This document shows, in pieces, positions 25,201 to 37,651 of a stretch of DNA of 64,000 bases; position 1 is the stretch's first letter; every line of letters starts with the position of its first letter. A program made the translations under genes and the position numbers. Under the pieces are notes generated by a model. That model had not been told where the DNA came from. It was given only the letters and a program-made list of their open reading frames with translations, and did no database searches. Source of the DNA: Ignelater luminosus (Eukaryota; Arthropoda; Insecta; Coleoptera; Elateridae); assembly GCA_011009095.1 (NCBI GenBank), contig VTPC01000398.1, forward strand, positions 1 to 64,000, in the 5' to 3' direction.

Positions 25201-25410
25201 ATCGAGGTAAGGAATCTGTCAATTGGTTAGCAGCTTTCAAACTGAACTATCCAGCTGATTTCGTGGAAAAGAGCAAGATTTTTTATTTAAGTTTCATTCT
25301 TTGTACATTGAAAAACTTGTTTCTCAAAGACAAATTAAAACTACTAACCTAACAAAAAAACATACTATTAGACAACATAAAGGGGTTTTTATAGCAATAT
25401 TTCACAATTA
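22250..25410. other. AT-rich stretch, nothing supported
   Basis: Only chance-like open frames occur (23444-23644, 23715-23915, 23962-24216, 24691-25084). An 11-base C run at 24628-24638 is the one compositional oddity. No gene or element was identified. Confidence 0.55.
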
Positions 25411-25413
25411 TAT

Positions 25414-25706
25414 AAACTGTTCAACAATTGAAATGGTCTACAAAACAAAGACAGAAACCACAGGTGGTTATGAAAAATGACCATGGGTAATTTTGATATT
25501 GTATATATATATATATATATTTTCACATTAATTTTGTATTTTTGGCTAGATTTCTATTTATATACAAAACCCAAATGCAAACTCTAGTAAACAACAGAAA
25601 TAATAAAAAGGATATTTAAATAAAACATAACAAAACAAATTTACTTTAAACAAACAAAACAAAAAAATAATTCATCAATTGGGCCACTTCAATTGTTGAG
25701 CAGTTT
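25414..25706. mobile_element. Candidate 293-bp MITE with inverted ends
   Basis: AAACTGTTCAACAATTGAAA near 25414 is repeated in inverted form at about 25680-25706, with the ends matching at about 23 of 26 positions. The interior is non-coding and contains a (TA)n tract at 25502-25520. TA-rich flanks prevent a clear call of the target duplication. Confidence 0.6.
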
Positions 25707-25709
25707 AAT

Positions 25710-25937
25710 TTAATCGGTCAGTGGAACAACTGCCCATTGCAAAAATTTAAATTTTACATAAAAAGTAAACACTGCGTAGAAAATTACTTGGTACTATGAG
25801 AATTACTTTATCCTGTAATTTAGTGTTTATCAAGCTTGGGTTCTTGTTCCACGAATCAGAATAACTATTGGGTCGGATGAAAATTACTTTACCTTTTTGT
25901 TTTGTGTTTACCATGTGGGCCCTTGTTCCACTGATCA
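25710..25937 (-). repeat. 80-bp tandem repeat, two full units plus part
   Basis: On the minus strand, units of about 80 bp start near 25937 and 25858. Each carries GTGGAACAAG, then GATAAACACT or GGTAAACACA, then AAAGTAATT. A partial third unit follows. GTCAGTGGAACAA also recurs in inverted form at about 25718, so the array is bounded by inverted copies of its own unit start. The array is open as a 63-codon frame that encodes a repeat, but I see no sign of real coding. Confidence 0.65.
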
Positions 25938-25939
25938 AT

Positions 25940-28900
25940 TTAATTGAATTGGGAAAGCGTACACGATACTAATGTGCTGAACAGACAGTCTTTTAGAAAA
26001 CATCGGCACCGAGCAATTTTCATTCCGTTGTATCAGACCAATGCGAACAGGTTCAGCATTTCCAGTTATTACAGCATTGAATTTCCGTTAGGATTAGGCA
26101 CAGAACATGATGAATACGCCCAACGAACGTTTTTCTAGTTTAAGCTCATTAGACGCTCTTAGGAATGGGCAATAAATATTCAAGTATTCCCGAAGAGTCA
26201 AAAACAGATTTGTATCTGGCGACAACAAGAACAAAATACATAGTCAACGAGTATCGCTGCAATATTCGCAGTCTATCAAGTTAAACTATGATTTATTACC
26301 AAATGCTTATACCAGAAATAAATGTGAAATCTCTAAATCCACAAATTTCCACAGTTATATCAATAAGCAGAGCATACCTACGTAATTGTATTATTGATTT
26401 TTAGAAAAATCGTCTAAATCCAGCAGTATAAATATGCTTAGTTGAAGGAAAATGGTAAACAATGCCAAATAAAAATTATAAACAAAATTGCGACAGACTA
26501 AATATGAAATACCGCTAGCACGAGTATTATGGCTCTTTCTTCATATTCTTTATGCTTCAGACGTACCATGAACGATATCACTATTGTCACATTCCCCCAT
26601 GAGTCATGATATCCATAATTGGAAATCTATAACTTGCAGCGGCACCTCTTTAATGATTTATTTTATTCACATTTACTTTGTGGAACTCCACTTTAACAAA
26701 TTACAACTATCAAACACGCTATTCCACTTATAACTTCAAATTTGAAGTTTAATTTCTTACGCAAATAAAAAGTAGAAAATGAAAAAACTAAAGAGTTTTG
26801 GCGTGGAAAAATGTATTAAGCAAAACATTGGGTTAGTTTAATCTTAACAGCAAAATTTTTTCATAGGAATCCAAAACCACGATTTATCAATTTTTAAGAT
26901 TAATAGAGGCTTACTAGTGACGTCACATACGAGCGATTTCTTCTCTTAAAATCCCGTCTTCAAACTATTAAAAAAATACCTTCCAAGTTTTAAAAACACT
27001 AGTGGCTGTTGCTTCTTTGACTTTCACTATAATTTATAGTAAAATTTGCAGATAATGGATTTTATAACAATAATGAAGATTTACATAATATTGTTTAGTT
27101 AACGTTAAACAAACTTCCAAAACTTATATGCTTTAGTCTAAACTGGTGTCGGTATAACATAATACCAAGTTACCGAAGAATGTCATCATTTATTATAAGA
27201 AAGTTGACGCTAACAATTAATGGATACCTACGTCATCCTCCATGGTAAATCGCTTGTAAAATACCTTAGAGATAGGACTATTCATTATTTTTAGTAAGAA
27301 ATAAATATAACTTTAATTTTGCGTACCTTTCAAAGTTGAAAACTTATAATAAAACTAACAATAATAGTAATAACTACACGTATTCTCAGAATACTGCGCA
27401 AAAAAGAACATTTCTAGAGACGATTGCAATGACGAGCTTGAATATAGGGTTAAGAATTGAAAGCAATAACGTGAGTCTGACTGAGCAATCAGACTAACTC
27501 TAGGAGAACTTGTCAAATTATCGTAATTGCTGGAAAGAATCTGCTAACAAAATCAGATCACATACGGACTGAATCAGCACTAAAATAGAAAATTACATGA
27601 AATTACCTTGGCACTCTTATTAGTTATTTCTGTTATTCTTTTTCAATTTTCTTGGACATTTTACAAATACTTAAAATGTTTTACCGTAACATATTTACTA
27701 AAAGTACATTCGCTTCACGTAACTGAAAAAAATGTCTCAAATAATTCTTACAATGAAAAACCTAACTCAAAACGTGAAGTGGTTTCATCCCGAAGTCTTA
27801 TATCTTACAATAGAGTCAGTTTTAAAAGTTTAAGGAACTTCAATAAAAAGTCAAGCAAAAACTGATACTATCTTAAATATAATTTTCCTAAATCCCAGGA
27901 TGAAGAATGAAATATAAACATTATTCTATGTATTTTTAATGAAAGATGCATAAAATCGGAAATTTCAATTACTTCTCTTTTAAAAGCATTTTATGGTTAA
28001 GAGAATTTATACGCTGTGTAATTAAAACTTTTCGTGTTTCGCGGTTCGAAAGTATCACTTTCATAAATGATTCTCGATATATAAATTTTTACTAGCTTCA
28101 AATTGAATGTTCATGAACTAGGAATTTTCTACGAGGTTTAAGAAGTAATTGAAAATACACTTTCCTATTTTCAGTTCACTGAATCTAGATATAGATAAAA
28201 GACATTTGTTCTGATATCCCGCCTCTTCCGGGCTTTGCAAATATCGACAAATCCCATAATTTAAATTGGATAATCTGAAGTTGTCGTTCAATAGAGAGGA
28301 ATTGCTGCCTTTATTGACATTTTAATTTCGAAAATGAATTCCATATATTTGAATCAGAAAAGGTACAGAGATCGGGAAAGAAAATTTAATGCTTTTAGGT
28401 ATGTTTTTATTTACGACATTATGTTAATAACTCGGCGCTTCTATAAAAACTTTAATTTAATTTAATGTCTCTAAGCAAATTGTCTTGCTTTTTTGTAAAC
28501 TTATATTCTCATATTTATCTGAAAACCTTTACAAGCATATAAAATTTAATATTTCCAATAATGTAAATTTTGGTACTTTATATTTTACAAATAATATAAA
28601 AAATGGCTTTATTCTGTAAGATAATATTATGAATAAGTATAGTGTGTTCCACAATCATTCGGACAGACATTTTTGTAAAGCATTTATGTAATAAATGAAA
28701 ATATGTAGTTGTGAACTGAAAGAAAATATTTATGAAATTTAATAGTCTATTAAAATTATTAATTACATTATTTGCAGTAGATATGATTACGTAGAGACTA
28801 GTTAGTAGAAACAGGTATGGAATTTACACATTATTTTGTATACTAAACTTTTAATGGAACTTTGTCAACATTTCAAATCACGTAGTTGAAGTAATTCTGG

Positions 28901-29515
28901 AATCAAAAACTAGTAACCGTTGCTTAAATACATTAAAGGTATTCAAGTTCTTTAACTGTTAGTCTTGAAATGTTCCAATACGTGAATGATAATTAAAACA
29001 ACACACATCTATTTAATGGAACTAGCAATAGGTACTACTTAAAAAGTTCTTAGTGGTTTACACAGTTTCGTATATAAACCTACCTCATGACCATGTGTAA
29101 TACTTTTTGATATGGGGTTCATAAATGTCAACAAAAAACCTTAAATTTAAAGAATACGTTCAGCTTATCAAAAATAATAGCTAACGAATACTGTATTTTT
29201 TTTAACTAACTGAATATAGATTTTACATTTTTGTTTTTTAGATCAATGTTTGGTTTGGAAATTTAAGAATCACATCTGAAATATCAACGTACCTTGAAAT
29301 ACAAATTTTCTTAAATGTAATTTCTAATATTTTTCCAACATTTATATGAGTTCCTGTTTTGTAGCCTTACACGTTGTTAACGTTGCAGGTATTTTCCATT
29401 GCGATTGCTCTTTTCCTTTTATGGATTGTCTTTGCCTATTTATATCTGCACTTCTTTCTCAACTTGACTCGCCATTTTTTTCTAGCTTTTTTACCTTGGC
29501 TGCTACTTTTCTTTT
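25940..29515. other. AT-rich stretch, nothing supported
   Basis: The open frame at 27608-27865 starts with a hydrophobic stretch but has no ATG at a sensible place and no known motif. Nothing else was identified. Confidence 0.55.
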
Positions 29516-29517
29516 TT

Positions 29518-29557
29518 TTGACAGATCTGTAAATATTTTGACAGATCTGTAAATATT
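29518..29557. repeat. Perfect 20-bp tandem duplication
   Basis: TTGACAGATCTGTAAATATT is present twice with no gap. The unit contains the 10-bp palindrome ACAGATCTGT. The lack of any mismatch suggests a recent duplication. Confidence 0.9.
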
Positions 29558-29559
29558 GA

Positions 29560-32500
29560 CGGTTTTGGCTATCTTTTTTATCATTTCGGTTTCTAACGGG
29601 TTTTATTATTCTAGCTGGATTGTGTATTGTCAGAATTCTCTCATGCTTTGTTAAATATCAATAATTAAAAGCTACAAAATATATTCTTTCGAAGTCCGTG
29701 TGCGAAATTCTTAAATGCGCCCCGATTGTAAACAAAATCAATCTTACGATTTTTATTTCGGTGAGAAAAGCTTAATTAGCTATTAGTACTAGATAAATCA
29801 TCATATCCCTGGCTTCGATAGTTTTCTGCGGGCGCCCATGGGTTCTGGGTTCTTGTAGTTACTAGATTCGAGCTTCTATAGTTGCTAAACCTGGAAACCC
29901 CTGTAGTATGCCACTGTCTTTGCAGATGGTTTCCCGAAGATTTGATCGTCTAAGTGCATCGCACACCTAGGTTCACCTATGACGACGCCCCTCACTGAAC
30001 AACAAATTTCAGAAATCAGATTGCGATTTTTTTAATACTGTAGCAATGTGTCCTATGGTAAAGTGTATCAATCTACTCCATAACTATTAAACTTGGAAAA
30101 AGATGATTTGAGATTAGACTTTGAAGATCTCTTAGCAACTAAAATAGATGCTTGTTATCTGAGGCTATTAGGAATGAATTCTAAGTTTCTCGATGGTATA
30201 AAATTCGAAGGTTGTAACAATGTGCATGATCTTTCCCCATACAATTTCTTAGAACTGCAAAAAATCTTTTTTTCTCTAACCGATATTTCTATATTTGGAT
30301 ACTTCGTACGATATCATTCTAGCCTTAGAAGTAAGGTACTTCTAAGCAGTACAAAACAAAGATAATAGTTTTTTCTATTTCGACATCTCAAAGAATATAA
30401 TAACATAAAAAAATTAATAGTTTCAAGTTTTGTAAACTGTGAAAGAAACCGCTCAAGATACAAAACTACAATGGAAGTCATATTTATTTTCATGCATTCC
30501 AAAAGACATTTGTTTCCTTTAAGCCATATAAAAGTGACTGGTTTTTTAATTCTGTGGAGTGAAAAGGATGTTTTTCCCCTAACCAATACAGAATTACTGA
30601 AGCAAACAAGTTTTGGCGTGATATAAATAAATGTATTTTGTAGATATGGTGTAGGAAGCTTAAATATCTGGACGATGTTGACGAATAATAAACGTCTCAT
30701 ATTTCAGACTCATAAATTGAAAAGTTAACAAGGGAATTCAATAGTATCAAAACAAATATAAATTTGAAATTTTAAGTTAATTGACAACTTGTGATTAAAA
30801 GAGAAGAGGAAGAATAAAACGAACTATGTATGTACTCTACCACTGTTGCATTTTAACTTTGTTGGAAAAATAAAGTTGTTTTCTGATAACGATAGTGGTT
30901 TTAATCATAAATTGTGTCTTTTTCCTCTTTATTGATATTAATGTACTGGAATGTCTCTGTCCAACTTTCATAAGCAGCATTTTTTTTAAATTTTAAAAGT
31001 AAGGACGTAGAAAACTACAAAATGTATTAAGAATTTATGCTATGGATTTATTCAAAATGTCCTGGATATAAAATTATTAAGAAGTCAATATTGATTGAGA
31101 AGAAGAAACAACATCAACAGTGCACTTTTAGAATTACACAGACTTTAATATGTGCAATTTATATATAATATAAATTTAGATAAAAATATATAAATAAATA
31201 AAACTAATAAGTTGGGTGGTAAGACTTACTTCAAATAGGGTTAAAAAGAAATACAGAAGAAAATAACCGAAACAGAACTAATGCCAAACTTGATCACTCA
31301 ATCAGAGGAATACGCGTTTGTCTACTTTTACATATTTTCTTTGTAAAACCCTAATGCTTGTGGATAAACTTAAAAAGATATACAGATCTATTTTCAGTTC
31401 TAGATCTTTAGCTACAGAATTTAGATTGTTACAACTGTTTTGAAGCTTCCTGAAAAAAACCTTTTAGGTAGTAAAAACCTATTAAGTTGAACATTCCCTA
31501 AGGACATTTCGTGCGAGTTTTAGAAAACCGCGAGGGTTGTAAATGACAAAATGAGATAAACTTCGCACTGGATCATAACCGAAAAATATATCGTATTTGA
31601 GCAGCTAAAGATTTAGTTAAAGCTGAAAAAGAAATATTTTAGAAAAGCACTACTAACCCATTTTCCGTTAGATTTTTCTGCTTTGAAAACTGCCATCTCT
31701 AAAAAAAGCTCCTTAACGGTTTTAGTTTTGTAAAAGAAATGTAGTAAGATTCTTATGATGTTATAAATGCATACGTGACTGTGGTAGTAAAACAACGATG
31801 TGGATGTCTAGACGGAATTTTTCAAGTTGAATAGTTTTTCCGAATCTTCTTTTAGATTTCTATTTTATAAGTCCTTAGACTTTGATTATGAATCCATTAA
31901 GTCAATACGATTCATGTATAAAAAATAAAAAGCTTACAAAAAAGGCTGAATTCGAAAAAGGCATGGCTTAAATATTTTATCATTTTTTTGCCATTACGTT
32001 CTGTGTATATTATGAATCTCGAAACTAGAACGCAAATTTCATTTTCTCATAAATAACTTGATTTAAATTTAAAGCATCCAATATTGAAATTTCTATTTAC
32101 AAAATTACGTGCATTATAACGACAGATAGCTTTAATTAGAACGTGCAGACGTGCTATGTTATAAAAAAAACTGTACTGTTTTCTTGGAGAAAATTAAAGA
32201 CACTACGAGTAAATGAGTTTTGAATAGAAAAATCGAATAACCTAAGAATAATGACTGCATTGCGTGAAGTTCGTTCTCTTAAATGGAAGAATACGAAAAA
32301 CTTGATTTGAAAATCAAGAAATGTAGTAGTGGTTTATCTAAAATATTATGAGAGATGTTTTTATTGGTATCCCGTGGCCAAGATTATAATGTAATCTTTA
32401 GGATAAAATATTTCTAAAAACAAAATATCCAATACTGTATTAGATAAATAGAGTTTTAATAAAAGTTATTGGAGGTTCAGTACGGTTTGGCGGCCCTACT

Positions 32501-33430
32501 ACTACCCCTAAACCATCAAGTCTCTCTTACTCCATTATGTATGAATATGAATCAAAATTTCTTAATACCTGCACGACAATAATACCCCAGATATAATAAA
32601 TCAGAGTTATACAGTTTAGTATTACAGGTTTTGGTCAATGGGTCACTTAATTTATGTATATTACTAAACACCTACGTAGCATCTGCATTTATAAATGGCG
32701 GCGGTTCTTAATTAGTAAACTCATGTCCCTTCATACAATAGTAATTCCAGAACTTAGAAATTAGACCAATTTAACATGACATTTTTGCGTTAAGCTTCTT
32801 GATCTTACTAAAAGAGGTTTCTAAAACCTGTTTGTTTTTAAATAATACCATCAAATTTGAAAATAAAAACAGAAACTAGAAAATAATAAAAAAGAAATAA
32901 ATAATAACTGATACTAAATTGCCCAAAGCGTTATTGCAAATATTTATTTCTGTATCCTATTAAAGTCATTAGTTAGTGGATAAAAAAAATGTCTCGTCTT
33001 GCCGATGCATATACATGTAAATAGGTACTATCACACGACACTTTCATACATATATTGAAACAGCCGCTTGTTCTCGTTTCTATACGGCATGTTTTAAGTT
33101 TGTGACAACATTAACGCAACTTCAATTTGCATATAACACTTTGTTAATGATATAACTTGTTAAAAAATGTGTGCAGTGTTTGTGGTCTTAGGAAAAATAG
33201 TGTACAAAACGTGCTCTCGCTTCTACAAAATATAACACTTTTCATGTTTTTATGTAAATAACTACTACTGAATTAAAATTCCCGTTTGATAAGAATGAAC
33301 TTTTTTGTCTACTGATAACGACATCTTTCAAGTAAAAAGGCACTTTTTTTATTCAATGATTTCTATGGCTGTTACAACGATTAACAATAATTGTCCAGAA
33401 AACGCTCCATATTCGTAGCACAACAGAAAA
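29560..33430. other. No supported gene; a GC-richer patch at 29.7-30.0 kb
   Basis: The patch 29810-30010 is richer in G+C and could be a decayed element end. Downstream, a plus frame (30093-30365) and an overlapping minus frame (30314-30700) are open, but neither has a recognised motif nor a good start. The remainder is plain AT-rich DNA. Confidence 0.45.
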
Positions 33431-33436
33431 CAATAA

Positions 33437-33703
33437 TTACAAAAATATGTTTTTTGAAAACACAAGGTCAATAATATCTAAACTGACTTCAATATAATAA
33501 GTAACATTTTCCAATTCAGCTAATTTCGTACCACTTGCTGTTAAATACCAAAATGCACTATCAGGTTTAAAAAACAACCTTGTGTGTGCATTCCTAGTTT
33601 TTGGTTGTTTCAGGTTCAAAGTAGGAATACAGTCAAGGGCAAAGTATTCCTCATTCTGGAATATACAGCTTCCAACGAAAACAGTTATGTTAGAATTTTC
33701 CAA
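33437..33703 (-). CDS. Unidentified open frame next to mariner 2
   Basis: The 88-codon frame reads MENSNITVFVGSCIFQNEEY at its start and contains a mixed stretch with FFKPDSAFWYL. Amino-acid composition is less biased than in the chance frames nearby, which makes a decayed exon or element fragment possible. No domain, signal peptide or clear splice site is recognisable, and I do not recognise the family. The mariner at 33793 begins 90 bp away and may have interrupted whatever was here. Confidence 0.2.
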   Translation of the reverse strand: MENSNITVFVGSCIFQNEEYFALDCIPTLNLKQPKTRNAHTRLFFKPDSAFWYLTASGTKLAELENVTYYIEVSLDIIDLVFSKNIFL

Positions 33704-33792
33704 ACCCGACCTTTATGGTAAAATTCCTTTTTTTCTAATATTCCGGAAATAATGTAAGATGGTGAGACAAACAGACTTTCCACAAATATATA

Positions 33793-33820
33793 CGAGGGCG
33801 GTTCAATAAGTACCCGTGTT
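33793..33820 (+). repeat. Left TIR of mariner 2
   Basis: It starts CGAGGGCGGTTCAATAAG directly after TA and pairs with 35047-35074. Confidence 0.92.
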
Positions 33821-33848
33821 AGAAATGAAGACACAATTTTTTTTTTTA

Positions 33849-34895
33849 TTATTCAACATAGTCTCCTTTTAGAAATATACACTTCTCCCAACGTTCCTGC
33901 CATTTTTTAACCCCTCCAAAAAATAGGATTTGTCGAACTCTCCAAAATACGCCTCTATCTCGGCGATGACTTCCTCGTTTGAGCTAAATTTTTTTCCCGC
34001 GAGCCATTTCTTCATGTTAGGAAACAAGAAAAAGTCGCAGGGAGCCAGATCGGGTGAATACGGGGAGTGCGACAGCAATTCATAACGCAATTCATGCAGT
34101 TTGGCGGCGACAACTCCGGATGAATGTGCTGGTGCGTTATCGTGGTGAAACAGCACCTTCTTTTTCGCCAAATGCGACCGTGTCTCCTTCAATTTTTTGT
34201 CGAAGCTGTCTAATAACTCACTGTAGTATTGTCCAGTGATCGTTCTTCCTTTTTCTAAAAAATCCATGAGGATGACGCCGTTCGCATCCCAAAAAATCGT
34301 CGCCATGACCTTTCCGGCCGATGGAACCATCTTCGCCTTCTTTGGAGCAGATTCACCGGGAGAAATCCATTGTTTTGATTGTTGCTTACTTTCTGGTGTG
34401 TAATGATGAATCCAGGTTTCATCAACTGTGACAACTCGACGCAAAAACTCCTTCGGATTTCGCTTAAATTGCTCCAAACACTGCTTCGAAGTTAACAGCC
34501 GCATCCGCTTGTTGTCCACCGTTAGCAATCGCGGCACCCATCGCGCCGACAATTTTTTCATCGCCAACTTATCATGTAAAATATTAATTGCCGTTCCGGT
34601 CGACACACCTACGGCCTCTGCTACTTCACGCACCTTCGTTCGTCGATCAGCGAGAATCATGTCGTGGATTTTTTGAATGACTTCCTCGGTAACCACGTCT
34701 GCCGGGCGTCCTGGTCGCTCCTCATCAAAAACGGATGTTCGCCCACGTTTAAATTCGTTGAACCAATATCTAACTGTGGTCATAGATGGCGAAGTGTCCC
34801 CATAAACAGCATCCAACTTTGCTTTTATCTCCTTGCATTTTTTTCCCATCCAAAAACAGAAAGCGAATTACCGAACGATACTGCTCTTTTTCCAT
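33849..34895 (-). pseudogene. Mariner transposase (DD34D), two compensating indels
   Basis: The natural start is the ATG at 34895 (MEKEQYRSVIRFLFLDGKK). A seven-base A run on the coding strand (34838-34844) then shifts the frame into the main 326-codon frame, which opens at 34849. That frame holds two HTH regions, the linker WVPRLLT, and the catalytic Asp residues in TVDETWIHHY, HHDNAPAH and SPDLAPCDFFLFP at residues 143, 237 and 272 of that frame (DD34D). Near the end, a six-base run at 33903-33908 shifts it again. Without that shift the frame would reach the usual GDYVE ending and stop at 33849. The two shifts cancel, and all catalytic residues are kept. The broken pieces cannot make a full enzyme as read. 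Confidence 0.9.
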
Positions 34896-35046
34896 CTTAG
34901 CTAAAATCACGAAACACGTCTTACTCAAATGGTTGTCAAATCCAAACTAACCTATCAATCAGTCTGCAATTTGTTATACCGTCGTTTGATAGATGGCAGC
35001 ACACGATGATAACACCAACTTCCCTCAGGAACGCCTTCTGTCGTCA

Positions 35047-35074
35047 AATACGGGTACTTACTGAACCGCCCTCG
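35047..35074 (-). repeat. Right TIR of mariner 2
   Basis: It ends CTGAACCGCCCTCG directly before TA and is the inverted partner of 33793-33820. Confidence 0.92.
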
Positions 35075-35076
35075 TA

Positions 35077-37034
35077 GTATATAATGTTATTTTGTTATTT
35101 CTTAAATCTAAACTTAAGTTAGCGAAAAAAGATGATGTTGCACCTTTATCATGGGATGCATCGTCTTAAAGTAAAATTGCGTTTTCGAAATTTTATTTTA
35201 ATTAAACTACAACCCCTGTGCTTGGAAGAGTTATTGACACGACGCGAACCTTAGTACATTAATAGCGTAGCACATGTTGGCAGGGCCGGCAGTGCATTAT
35301 AATATGTACAGTTTATGCAGAAACACATTGTTAGATTGAAGTACTCCAAATCAATATCTTGCTTTGCCGATGGATATAAAAAAGTAAAATTTGCTTTGAA
35401 CTGTGCAAAACGTAAATAAATTGACTGTATTGATATTAAACAGTAAAATTATAAAAACCAGCTTTGTAAAATAGAATTCTGTAGAAATCTATCAACGCAG
35501 GTATTATCAAAACTTTAATTTCGCTTATAGTATAAAGGTTAACTTAAAGTCTTTGGGTTAAGTGTACAATCAAGGAATGATATTCACATGCTTTCGAGAA
35601 ACTTGCAAAACTAACCATGTGAATTAATCGGTTTGACAAGTTGATTAATTGCTGCTTCCCAGGTATAACTTTGTGGTAAGTTAATAATTTCTGTGCTAAT
35701 TTTCATCTTCCCGCTTCAAATAATAAAGACAAACAAAATAAATAATTTCTTATTTTACTTAATTTTAAGGTTGGCAATTTTTGCTTCATTTTGTTTAATT
35801 AAAAATTCTATTTTCACTCTTTGCATTATTTATTAGTAACTTCATAAAAAATGCATATATCAATAACACCACTTTTGTAAATTAGCATCCTGTCCACTGT
35901 CAAAATAACCTACAACTGGCGCAACGTATACCTATAATTGCAACCAACAGTTGGATGCTTGAATTTCCGGTAAAATTCCAGTCTTATCATAAATTCAGCA
36001 ATTTGTATCAAATTGAATTTTAAAAATCATTTTCTCGTGCTGTTGGGGCTCTACATTTCAGATGTACCCAGCACGATAATAGAAAGATGACATGTTATAG
36101 AAATCTAAAATTGCTTTATCGTCGCCGTATGTTACTACCGTTATTGTAGATATCATACTTCAGCAAACTCGTTTAAATTTTGATATCGAACCTATCCGAA
36201 ATTCCCGAACACTAAACAAACAATATAAAGAACGAAAAACCGTATAAAAATAAAATATTAAAAAAACAACGAAAGTTTTTTAAAGTTAAAGAAGTAATAA
36301 AATTGCTGAATGTTGCACATTTTCGTCTATAATAAAACTTCGTTTTGTTAATGTTAAAATGAAACACTTTCAAATTTATTACACAGTTAAAATAAAGTTG
36401 ATGACAAATATTATGCAAAACTTTTTAATTGGTTTTTAAAAATTTAAAGATAAACCGTTTTAACGGTAGTTTTAAGTAAAGCAGTTTACAATTTGAAGCA
36501 ACATTAAAGCAGTATGTTACATTATATTGTTACAAGCAGTAATGTTCAAGTATTTTCTAATGTGATCCTTCAAGCCGTACATAAGATGTGCGGTTACATC
36601 TACTACATACCATTTACATGTCTAACTTACTGTTAGTTAATACAGTAGAACATTAGTTATCTTATCATGCTCCGTTGTAACTAGTAATCTCTTCCTTTCT
36701 TAAACAGATATGCAGCTTTGTCTCTCATAAAATTAACATACAATATTTAGGATGTTGATTGTTTATGTTGATACATATTCTAGTAATAACAGCATTAATA
36801 CAGCAATCCGTGCAATATGAAATTAATAAATATAACTGACCAAAACACTAACGAAATGCATTATTACTTTATTAGTATAAGGCTTGCCCCATACGTCTTC
36901 GTATTCATCTTATAATACACAAAAATGAATTTAAGACAAAAAATATTTAAATGAAAGTTTATTACATATACTAACATATCAATAATTCACATAACTGAAT
37001 ACACTCTATCTTTTTTTATTTTTAATAGATTCTT
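35077..37034. other. AT-rich stretch, nothing supported
   Basis: A few chance open frames (for example 36212-36418, minus). No repeats or gene signals were identified. Confidence 0.55.
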
Positions 37035-37465
37035 ATTACCACTTATCTTGGAACCCTTTTACGGTTGCATAGCCAACTTTTTAAAAATCAAACTTATGCA
37101 TTATTCTAGAAACTTCGCAATGATTTTGGTACCACATACGCTGTGAATATTTATTCTTCCCTAAAGTCCAATCCCTTTCAATTCCTCTAGCTTGCAGCAG
37201 GTTTGGAGGATTTTTATTTTTAGGAACCACAAATATATTTTTTTCTTGTAAATATGCTTATACACTATTTGTGTAATGGCTGGTCACTAAGTCAGGCCAA
37301 AATACTATTTTCTTATTTTGATAACTTTTTCAATGAAAAGTAGGAGTCTTTATCTTTATACACTCATTATAGTGTTACCTTGCCATTTATAGTACCGTGT
37401 GTTATGAAGGCTTCCGATCGCTTTCCATCACTAGCTACCGCGGGAAAACTTCAGAATCTGGGGCG
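37035..37465 (-). pseudogene. Tc1/mariner (IS630-type) transposase remnant
   Basis: Read on the minus strand, the remnant gives in order THGTINGKV, FWPDLVTSHYTNSV, YLQEKNIFVVPKN and NPPNLLQARGIERDW. These follow the C-terminal half of a known group of IS630/Tc1-type transposases with the pattern 'FWPDLASxHY ... NPPNxPxxRPIExFW', in which the first block holds the second catalytic Asp and the second the third acidic residue. Several stops and at least one frameshift interrupt it, and the N-terminal half is missing. No TIR could be assigned. It lies directly downstream of the Merlin remnant in the same orientation but belongs to an unrelated superfamily. Confidence 0.7.
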
Positions 37466-37546
37466 GTTTTTAACTGGCAATTACTGGTTACCAGGGTAAC
37501 AGCAACCATGAGACCACCATCAGGTAGAAGGATTAAAAAACCACTA

Positions 37547-37651
37547 CAAGCCCAAGCCTCCGTTGGGTAACATTAAAACTGATTAATTTAATATACTGGG
37601 GAATGAACCTCAAGCAAACCCAAGCCCAAAGCTTCCGTTAAGTACATTAAA
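37547..37651. repeat. Pair of 31-bp imperfect direct repeats
   Basis: CAAGCCCAAGCCTCCGTT (37547) and CAAGCCCAAAGCTTCCGTT (37621), each followed by CATTAAA at the same distance, repeat at a 74-bp offset. They lie between the two transposase remnants and could be a scar of an insertion or a small tandem duplication. Confidence 0.65.

Larger units (their letters stand above)
33793..35074 (-). mobile_element. Full-length mariner element 2
   Basis: A 1282-bp element has 28-bp TIRs (two mismatches) flanked by TA at 33791-33792 and 35075-35076. The TIR begins CGAGGGCGGTTCA and ends in ACCCGTGTT or ACCCGTATT. It is a different lineage from the mariner at 3349: only the general TIR style and the transposase core are shared. 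One transposase gene lies on the minus strand. The element is structurally complete, but its gene carries two single-base indels. Confidence 0.93.

Noticed and set aside
27608-27865. An 85-codon frame with a hydrophobic N-terminus that looks like a small membrane protein.
   Set aside because: There is no ATG at the start, and hydrophobic runs arise often by chance from A/T-rich codons. Nothing in the context supports it.
28041-28060. GCGGTTCGAAAG looks like a tRNA B box.
   Set aside because: It is not followed by the invariant CC and no cloverleaf can be drawn around it.
30314-30700. A 128-codon minus-strand open frame.
   Set aside because: It has no recognised motif, is rich in Leu/Phe/Ile/Tyr as expected from AT-rich DNA, and overlaps a plus-strand frame. 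No splice support was seen.
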